Positions 58,084-64,000 of a stretch of 64,000 nt of DNA are shown here, in pieces. Origin of the DNA: Planctomicrobium piriforme (GTDB taxonomy: Bacteria; Planctomycetota; Planctomycetia; Pirellulales; UBA1268); the NCBI GenBank assembly GCA_945869735.1, contig CAMBPQ010000001.1, forward strand, positions 62,001 to 126,000, read 5' to 3'. The notes beneath the pieces were generated by a model. The model did not search any database and was not told the origin of the DNA. It saw only the letters and a list, made by a program, of their open reading frames with translations. How positions within the stretch are numbered: the first letter of the stretch is position 1; the number at the start of each line of letters is the position of its first letter. The position numbers were made by a program, and so were the translations under genes.

Positions 58084-59355
58084 TCAATCGACCAGGCCTT
58101 CGGCCTTGAGCTCGGCAGGTAGTTTTGGATCGACGATGCCCCGTGAGCCGCGGCCCTGTTGCATGCGATCAGCTGTGTCGTATTTGATGCTCTCGACGTC
58201 GGCATCCCACCAGCGGCGGCGGGCGTCGACGTCGGGTTCCGTGAGGGGACGCACCAGCCGCATCCCTACGCCGAGGGCCGGATCTTCGGTATACCACCAG
58301 GGACTCTTGGGTAGGTTGGGGTCGATGTCCTTCCAGTCGGGGTCTTCCGGCGTGCCGCCGGCGTCGCGGGAGCCGCGGCGTGCAGCGCTACGGCACTGCG
58401 CTGGCTCGTCGTAATAGGCGCCGCCCCGCAGCACGCGGGGATAGAGCTTCTGCGGCCAGGTGATCGCCGCGGCGACCGGCACCGGCTGGGGTAGCGCGGC
58501 CTGCCTCGCGTAGCCGCCGGCCACGAGTTCGTCGACCACCCATTCCGCGACGTTGCCGTGCATGTCGTGGAGTCCCCAGGCATTGGGCTCCTTCTCACCG
58601 ACTGGGTGCGTCGTCTCGTCGGAGTTGTCAGCGAACCAGGCTGCTTCGTCGAGGCTCGACGCGTCGGATCCAGTGTTCCAGGGATTCTGCGAGCCGGCAC
58701 GGCAGGCGTATTCCCACTCGCTCTCGGCGGGCAGGCGGTAGAACCGGCCGGTCAAGCCGCTGAGCCACTTGGTGTATTGCCGCGCGGCGAATGGGGTCAT
58801 CGTCACCGCTGGCAGGGCGTCATCTTCGCCGTTGACGAACGTGGTGGTGGGGTCGTAGAGGCTCGACGGCGCGGTCACCGCGTCGGCTTCGTTGTCGGCG
58901 GTGACTGGCCGGATGCCAGCCGACTCCATCGCCTTGAAGAGTTCGCCGGCCGCCATGTACGGTTTGTACTCCGCCCACGCCACCTCGCACCGGCTGATCC
59001 AAAACGGCTCGATCACGACCTCGAAGGCGGGCCCCTCGTCGGCGGACCGGTCGGCCTCGCCATGGGGGCTGCCCATGCCGAATGTGCCGCCGGGCACCGG
59101 GATCATCCGGAAGACGACGTCGCTGCCGGGGATCGTCTCGTCGTACGGCACCATCCAGCCGCCGGGCACCTGCACGACCGGACCATCGGCGTCAGGCCGT
59201 TCACCGCCGGCCACGAAACCGAGGGCTGCCGTCGCTTCTGCCGTCGCCGCGTCTGCGCGGACGACCGGAATCCACATGCCACCGAGCATGGCGACCCCGG
59301 CCGCCACGGCCCGCCAGGCAGGGAACATGGACCGGGATTCCGGCGAAGTGATCAT
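58084..59355 (-). CDS. Formylglycine-generating enzyme (SUMF1) family protein
   Basis: MIPVPGGTFGMGSPHGEADRSADEGP, FWISRCEVAWAEY, YRLPAESEWEYACRAGSQ, GLHDMHGNVAEWVVDEL. Confidence 0.9.
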   Translation of the reverse strand: MITSPESRSMFPAWRAVAAGVAMLGGMWIPVVRADAATAEATAALGFVAGGERPDADGPVVQVPGGWMVPYDETIPGSDVVFRMIPVPGGTFGMGSPHGEADRSADEGPAFEVVIEPFWISRCEVAWAEYKPYMAAGELFKAMESAGIRPVTADNEADAVTAPSSLYDPTTTFVNGEDDALPAVTMTPFAARQYTKWLSGLTGRFYRLPAESEWEYACRAGSQNPWNTGSDASSLDEAAWFADNSDETTHPVGEKEPNAWGLHDMHGNVAEWVVDELVAGGYARQAALPQPVPVAAAITWPQKLYPRVLRGGAYYDEPAQCRSAARRGSRDAGGTPEDPDWKDIDPNLPKSPWWYTEDPALGVGMRLVRPLTEPDVDARRRWWDADVESIKYDTADRMQQGRGSRGIVDPKLPAELKAEGLVD

Positions 59356-59451
59356 CGATGACTCCGAGGCGGGGAAGACGGGTCGGGGAATCCGGCAGGA
59401 CGCGGTGTCTTCAAACCCGTAAAGTGTACTGTCTCGAAATCGCCCCGCACC

Positions 59452-59979
59452 ATGTCGGTCATGCCCGTGTCAGCCCCGAAGCCCACCCCTCGCAAGCCCG
59501 CGAAAAAAAGCGGCGACGAAAAACCTGCCGAGCGGGTCGTGGCCGAGAATCGTAAGGCCCGTCACGACTACGAGATCATCGACACCCTCGAGTGCGGGAT
59601 CGCGCTGGTTGGCAGCGAGGTGAAGAGCCTTCGTGGCGGGCGGATGTCGATCGAGGAGGCGTACGGCCGCGTGGACGGCAACGAGGTCTGGCTCCTGGGC
59701 TGCGACATCCCGGAATATGAGAAGGCCAACCAGCTCAATCACAAGCCGAAGCGACCGCGGAAGCTGCTGCTGCACCGCCGCGAGATCGAGAAGTTTGCCG
59801 GGCACGCCTTCGAGAAGGGGATGACGCTCGTACCATTGAAGATGTATTTCAAGGACGGCCGAGTGAAGGTGCTGCTCGGCATCGGCCGGGGCCGTAAGGC
59901 CCACGACAAGCGACAGAAGCTCAAGGCCGATACCGCGCGGCGCGACATCGAGCAGGCCCTTCGCGGCCGCCGCCGCTAA
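59452..59979 (+). CDS. smpB: SsrA-binding protein
   Basis: NRKARHDYEIIDTLECGIALVGSEVKSLRGGRMSIEEAYGRV, GRGRKAHDKRQKLK. Confidence 0.95.
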   Translation: MSVMPVSAPKPTPRKPAKKSGDEKPAERVVAENRKARHDYEIIDTLECGIALVGSEVKSLRGGRMSIEEAYGRVDGNEVWLLGCDIPEYEKANQLNHKPKRPRKLLLHRREIEKFAGHAFEKGMTLVPLKMYFKDGRVKVLLGIGRGRKAHDKRQKLKADTARRDIEQALRGRRR

Positions 59980-59997
59980 GCCCACCTCCAAACGCAT

Positions 59998-60031
59998 AAC
60001 GCCCTCCGAGGCCGAAGCCGCGGAGGGCGTT
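59998..60031. terminator. Hairpin between convergent genes (terminator-like, no long U-tract)
   Basis: aacgccctccg-aggccgaagccg-cggagggcgtt, 11-bp arms. Confidence 0.65.
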
Positions 60032-60085
60032 GTCGTGAGTTCGTATCAACCTGCACGACACATGCGGCAGGCGTGGACTCGATTT

Positions 60086-60307
60086 TCAGTCGGCTCCGGC
60101 GCCAACCAGCGCCGATGACGACTCGGTGGAATCCTCGGGATGCCACAGCGGCATGCCACGCTGAATGCGTTCGGCGAGGATGTCGATCTTTTGCTTGGAA
60201 CCTGCAGGGGCAGTGGTCGGGATGAACTCCGACGTGCACTGGGGCTCGAAGTTCTCGTCGTGACCGTACAGTTCGATGATCTCGAAGACGTTGCGGATCC
60301 GGGCCAT
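60086..60307 (-). CDS. Small hypothetical protein
   Basis: MARIRNVFEIIELYGHDENFEPQCTSEFIPTTAPAGSKQKIDILAERIQRGMPLWHPED. Confidence 0.65.
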   Translation of the reverse strand: MARIRNVFEIIELYGHDENFEPQCTSEFIPTTAPAGSKQKIDILAERIQRGMPLWHPEDSTESSSALVGAGAD

Positions 60308-60582
60308 CGGAACGAAACTACTCCTTTTCAAGACGAGTTGCCTTCAACCATCAGGCTGACGGAACGTCCCGTCGGCCCAGGTTGTTTTTGTTCCCGTCGT
60401 TGCGACCACATTCGCCCGAAGGACGAATCAGTGGAATCTGACCCGTGGACGTAACGGCAGGGGAGCCGTGGCGGGTGCGGCAAGCGACGAGCACGGGGAC
60501 ATTATGGACCCGGGACTGCGCGAGTCAAACATTTCGTCGCGCAAGAAAAATGACCAGAAAAACCGAGTCAATCCGCAGCGTT

Positions 60583-61050
60583 TCACTGACCCGGCGGGCC
60601 GGGTGGCAGCACGATCTCAATGTCGCCCGGGGGCGGTGACGACTGGGCTGGTGACGCAGGCTGGGCGCCGGGGTCGAACTTTGGTGTGTCGGTGCCGGTG
60701 CGGGCCTCGAAGTCGGCCGTCAGGCTGATTTTGTCGCTGCCCGTCGGCCGCAACTCAAGCATCGTCACCCCCCACTCGTCCCGGGTCTTTTTCCCCTCCA
60801 CCGCAACCACGCCCTTGCTCTTCGAGCCACTGGCATCGAACTGGAGTGACGCGATGCCGTCAGTCTCGTTCGCAGTCCCGCGCACTGCGGTGGAGCAGGT
60901 CACCGGCGCACCGAGAACGTCGGCGACGCGGGTGTTGCCGCGAACCTCCTCGATGGCCTCGACGACAATGGGGTGTTGCGAGAGTGGCCGGCAGCCGGCG
61001 GCGAACAGAATCACCGCGAGACCGACAGCAGCAAGCGAAATCCTGAGCAT
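60583..61050 (-). CDS. Lipoprotein, possibly Coa1-like
   Basis: Lipobox LFAAGC; HPIVVEAIEEVRGNTRVADVLGAPVTCSTAVRGTANETDGIASLQFDASGSKSKGVVAVEG. Confidence 0.6.
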   Translation of the reverse strand: MLRISLAAVGLAVILFAAGCRPLSQHPIVVEAIEEVRGNTRVADVLGAPVTCSTAVRGTANETDGIASLQFDASGSKSKGVVAVEGKKTRDEWGVTMLELRPTGSDKISLTADFEARTGTDTPKFDPGAQPASPAQSSPPPGDIEIVLPPGPPGQ

Positions 61051-61110
61051 GATCGTTCCCCTGCGAACTGGACAGTTGGAGAAAACGTGGTCGGTGGCCC
61101 CGGCGAGGCA

Positions 61111-61671
61111 TCAGCCCTTGGCGTCGGTGGCCCGGCACCAGGCGATCTTATCCGCGGCGGTGGTCGGGAGGCCGCCGGTCGACTTCTTCGGCGCCGCAGT
61201 TTTGTGCGGAACTGCGGTCTGCTGCGGGGCCACGGTGGGTTCAGCCACCGCCTCGGGCTCGGGGGCGGCCTCTGCCGGGGCCTTGGGCGGCGCGGCGGCC
61301 TTGCCGCGGGCGGCGGCCAGGATGTCGGCAGTCGAAGGTTTCTTCGCGCCGGCGGACGCGGGCTTGGCAGCAAGCTTGGCAGCCGGCTTGGCCGCTGGTG
61401 CAGCTGCCTTGGCCGTCGGCTTGGCCGCCTTCTCCTTCAGCTCAGCCGGCTTGGGCAGCGGCTTCGGGACGATTTTCAGGCAGGAGGGGTCGATGTCATA
61501 CCAGCCAGTGTTGTTGTACTGGTCAAACTCCACCAAGCAGCGGCCATTCATGTTGACCGTCCGGACCTGCCCGGTCGTCCGCGCGAACCGCGCGAGCTCT
61601 GGAGCGAGTGAGTCGATCACCACATACTTGTCGGTCCAATCAGCCTTGAGTCGCTCAATGACGTCAAACAT
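61111..61671 (-). CDS. Hypothetical protein with Ala/Lys/Pro-rich tail
   Basis: MFDVIERLKADWTDKYVVIDSLAPELARFARTTGQVRTVNMNGRCLVEFDQYNNTGWYDIDP then low-complexity AKPAAK. Confidence 0.7.
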   Translation of the reverse strand: MFDVIERLKADWTDKYVVIDSLAPELARFARTTGQVRTVNMNGRCLVEFDQYNNTGWYDIDPSCLKIVPKPLPKPAELKEKAAKPTAKAAAPAAKPAAKLAAKPASAGAKKPSTADILAAARGKAAAPPKAPAEAAPEPEAVAEPTVAPQQTAVPHKTAAPKKSTGGLPTTAADKIAWCRATDAKG

Positions 61672-61779
61672 GGCGATGCGGCCGTGAGGAAGGAATGAGA
61701 AAGGAAACGGATGTGCCCAGGATCGCATGAATGTGATCGATCGGCGGAGTGATCGCAAGATGCAGCCGAGGTCGCCCGT

Positions 61780-62334
61780 TCACGCCCCAGCGGGCTCGCC
61801 GGGCAGGGCTAGCGTCTGGAGGCCGGCCGGCCCGATGGTGTAGGCCCACTGCACGGTGCCCGGCAGGGCGATCGCGGAGGAGTCGGCGGCCACCCGAATG
61901 CGGTCGCCGCCGCCCCAGTAGCTGGAGCCGAGCCACGCGGGCGTCTCCTGGAGCCGGCAGGCGATCTCAAACAGGAGGGTGTCGGGCGTCGACGGCTGGG
62001 GCACGATGCTCGCCGAGAAGTGCGACCGTCCGGCGCGGCCCACGGCCAGGATCGCCGGCCCCCGGTCGGTCCGGACAGACGACACCTCGACGAGCGGCGG
62101 CGAGGCTGGCCACCGCGGGTCGTCGCTCTCCGTCGCGTCGATCGACTCAAAGGCCCGCCCTCCCGGGGTGATGACCACGTGCCGCCACCGGTCGCCGTCC
62201 CAGGAGAAGACGACCGCCGTGCCGCCCGCCATGAGCCGGATTTCAGGCCGCGCTCGTCCGGCCGGAGCGTCGCCGGGCGGGGAGAGGTCGCGGTGGGGCG
62301 GTCGGTCGTGCATCATGGCGGCGTTCCCCAGCAT
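61780..62334 (-). CDS. Hypothetical protein
   Basis: 184 aa ORF between annotated neighbours; plausible codon usage; start uncertain. Confidence 0.5.
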   Translation of the reverse strand: MLGNAAMMHDRPPHRDLSPPGDAPAGRARPEIRLMAGGTAVVFSWDGDRWRHVVITPGGRAFESIDATESDDPRWPASPPLVEVSSVRTDRGPAILAVGRAGRSHFSASIVPQPSTPDTLLFEIACRLQETPAWLGSSYWGGGDRIRVAADSSAIALPGTVQWAYTIGPAGLQTLALPGEPAGA

Positions 62335-62357
62335 ACGCCGGGGAGCGGGAGCATCCC

Positions 62358-63311
62358 ATGGAACCGCGTCGCTCGCTCGGCTGGCCGATCCTGCTCGGCG
62401 TCGTTCTGATTGCGTCGATCATCGCACTGGCAGTCGGCTGGGTGCTCGTGAGCATCGCGGCGGCGCTCGGCTCGCGCAACGCGATCTTCTATTGGACCGT
62501 CCTCGGCGTGGGCGTCGCGCTGCTTGTGGTGGTGCTCGTGGGAGTGATCGTTTACTTCGCCCTGACGGTGAAGGCGATCGCGCTGTCGCAGCGGCAGAGC
62601 AACTTCATCGACAGCGTGACGCACGAACTCAAGAGCCCACTCGCCTCGCTCAAGCTCTCGCTCCAGACGCTCGGGAGGCGGGCGGTGCCTCCCGAGCAAC
62701 AGGCCGACTTCCACCGGATCATGCTCCAAGACGTCGAGCGTCTCGACAAGCTGATCGATCATCTGCTCGACGCCGCCAAGACCCTGCAACGCCGGCCGCA
62801 GGCAGGTGGCGACACGACCCTGCTCGAGCCGGTGTTGCGGCAGGTGCGGGCTGCCGTCGCGCAGCGTCACGGCGTGTCTGAGGAGCGGGTGCGGCTGGAG
62901 TGCGGGGCCGTCGGCGGCGTGCCGTTGGCCGTCGCGGGGCGGTCGGCCGACGTGGAGATCGTGCTCCGCAACTTGCTCGACAACGCGGTGAAGTATTCGC
63001 TTCCCGAGCCAGACGTGGAGGTGACGGCGGCGTTGACCCCGCGCGGGAAGGTCCTCGTGCGCGTGGCCGACCGCGGGCCAGGCATCCCCGTCGCTCTGCG
63101 ACCGCAGATCTTTCGCCGGTTCGTACGGCTGGGGAGCGAGCTCGAGCGGTCGACGCCGGGCACCGGCCTGGGCCTGTTTCTTGTCAAAGCGCTCGTGCGG
63201 CAGATGCGGGGCACGGTGACCTTGAAGGGTCGGCTGCCGCCGCCGGGCACCATCTTCGAGGTGGAGCTGCCCGCGGGCATGCCCTGTTCAGCCGCCGAGC
63301 GGCTGTTCTAA
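62358..63311 (+). CDS. Sensor histidine kinase, two TM segments
   Basis: NFIDSVTHELKSPLASLKLSLQTL (H-box), NLLDNAVKYS (N-box), DRGPGIP, GTGLGLFLVKALV. Confidence 0.92.
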   Translation: MEPRRSLGWPILLGVVLIASIIALAVGWVLVSIAAALGSRNAIFYWTVLGVGVALLVVVLVGVIVYFALTVKAIALSQRQSNFIDSVTHELKSPLASLKLSLQTLGRRAVPPEQQADFHRIMLQDVERLDKLIDHLLDAAKTLQRRPQAGGDTTLLEPVLRQVRAAVAQRHGVSEERVRLECGAVGGVPLAVAGRSADVEIVLRNLLDNAVKYSLPEPDVEVTAALTPRGKVLVRVADRGPGIPVALRPQIFRRFVRLGSELERSTPGTGLGLFLVKALVRQMRGTVTLKGRLPPPGTIFEVELPAGMPCSAAERLF

Positions 63312-63320
63312 TCGACCGCA

Positions 63321-64000
63321 TGAACACCACCCATGCCAACCCCACCACACCCGCAGTCGACGTCGTTCCGATCCGCCGCGTGCTCGTCAGCGTGTTCGAC
63401 AAGACGGGCCTCGACCGGCTCGCCGCCGCCCTCAAGGTCGCGGGGGTTCGCGTCGCCAGCACCGGTGGCACCGCCACGGCTCTGGCAAGTCAGGGCGTTG
63501 TCGTCGTCGACGTGTCGGCCATCACCGGCTTCCCCGAGGTGCTCGACGGCCGGGTCAAGACGCTCCACCCCAACATCTTCGCCGGCATTCTCGCCCGGGG
63601 TGACCGGCCCGACGATCTCGCCGTTCTCGAGGATTACGGGATCGAGCGGTTCGACGCGGTGATCGTCAACCTCTACGACTTCCAGAGCGTGATCGCGAAG
63701 CCCGACTGCACGCCCGCCCAGGCGATCGAACTGATCGATATCGGCGGCCCGAGCCTCGTGCGCGCGGCGGCCAAAAACTACGCGTTCACGACGGTGGTCA
63801 CGAGCCCTGCGCAATACGATGCCTTGATCGCCGCAATCGGCCGCGGCGGCACTGCGCTGGCGGAGCGGCGACAGTTAGCCGCGGCGGCCTTCGACCATAC
63901 GGCCCGGTACGACGCTGTGATCGCCCGCTGGATGGCACAGCATGCGGGCCTCGTGGCCGAGCCTGGCGAGGAGCCTACGGTCGTGGGAGACGCCGGCGAC
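63321..64000 (+). CDS. purH: Bifunctional AICAR transformylase/IMP cyclohydrolase, 5' part; runs off window
   Basis: RRVLVSVFDKTGLDRLAAAL, VASTGGTATAL, TGFPEVLDGRVKTLHPNIFAGILARGD, IDIGGPSLVRAAAKNYAFTTVV; open to window end. Confidence 0.93.

Noticed and set aside
59998-60031. Possible tmRNA next to smpB
   Set aside because: Only a simple 11-bp hairpin is present; no tRNA-like ends or tag reading frame found.

Overview
A 64 kb, GC-rich, gene-dense bacterial chromosome window. Gene content looks planctomycete-like: DUF1559 pseudopilins, PEP-CTERM, DUF1080/GDSL and PQQ-propeller proteins, and an OPT transporter. The left third holds a complete 14-gene complex I operon (nuoA-N, minus strand) that runs by start/stop overlap into an Mrp/NBP35-type ATPase gene. 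Other modules are: an RgpF-like protein and a GT2 glycosyltransferase; a doubly frameshifted ThuA gene; an M20 peptidase and NADP-type isocitrate dehydrogenase; a tandem dynamin-like GTPase pair in one operon with a fused amino-acid ABC importer; and a Cys-repeat secreted protein with a strong terminator. A cobalamin riboswitch with a plausible promoter heads a DUF1559 / DUF4465-PEP-CTERM / methyltransferase operon. Further right are PabA, MoeA and a sulfotransferase; a decayed toxin-antitoxin locus with an IS91-type transposase remnant; MntR diverging from a second DUF1559 gene across a TAGC-N4-GCTA palindrome; ThyX; ferredoxin and P-II; an FGE/PQQ/GDSL-DUF1080 operon; SmpB; a histidine kinase; and the 5' end of purH. 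The most interesting candidate system is the riboswitch-controlled pseudopilin plus DUF4465 operon (possible surface cobalamin capture), paralleled by the MntR-linked DUF1559 locus. Several dispersed intergenic repeat families and large palindromes were found by eye. No tRNA, rRNA or CRISPR was recognised. All family calls are by inspection only; no searches were run.
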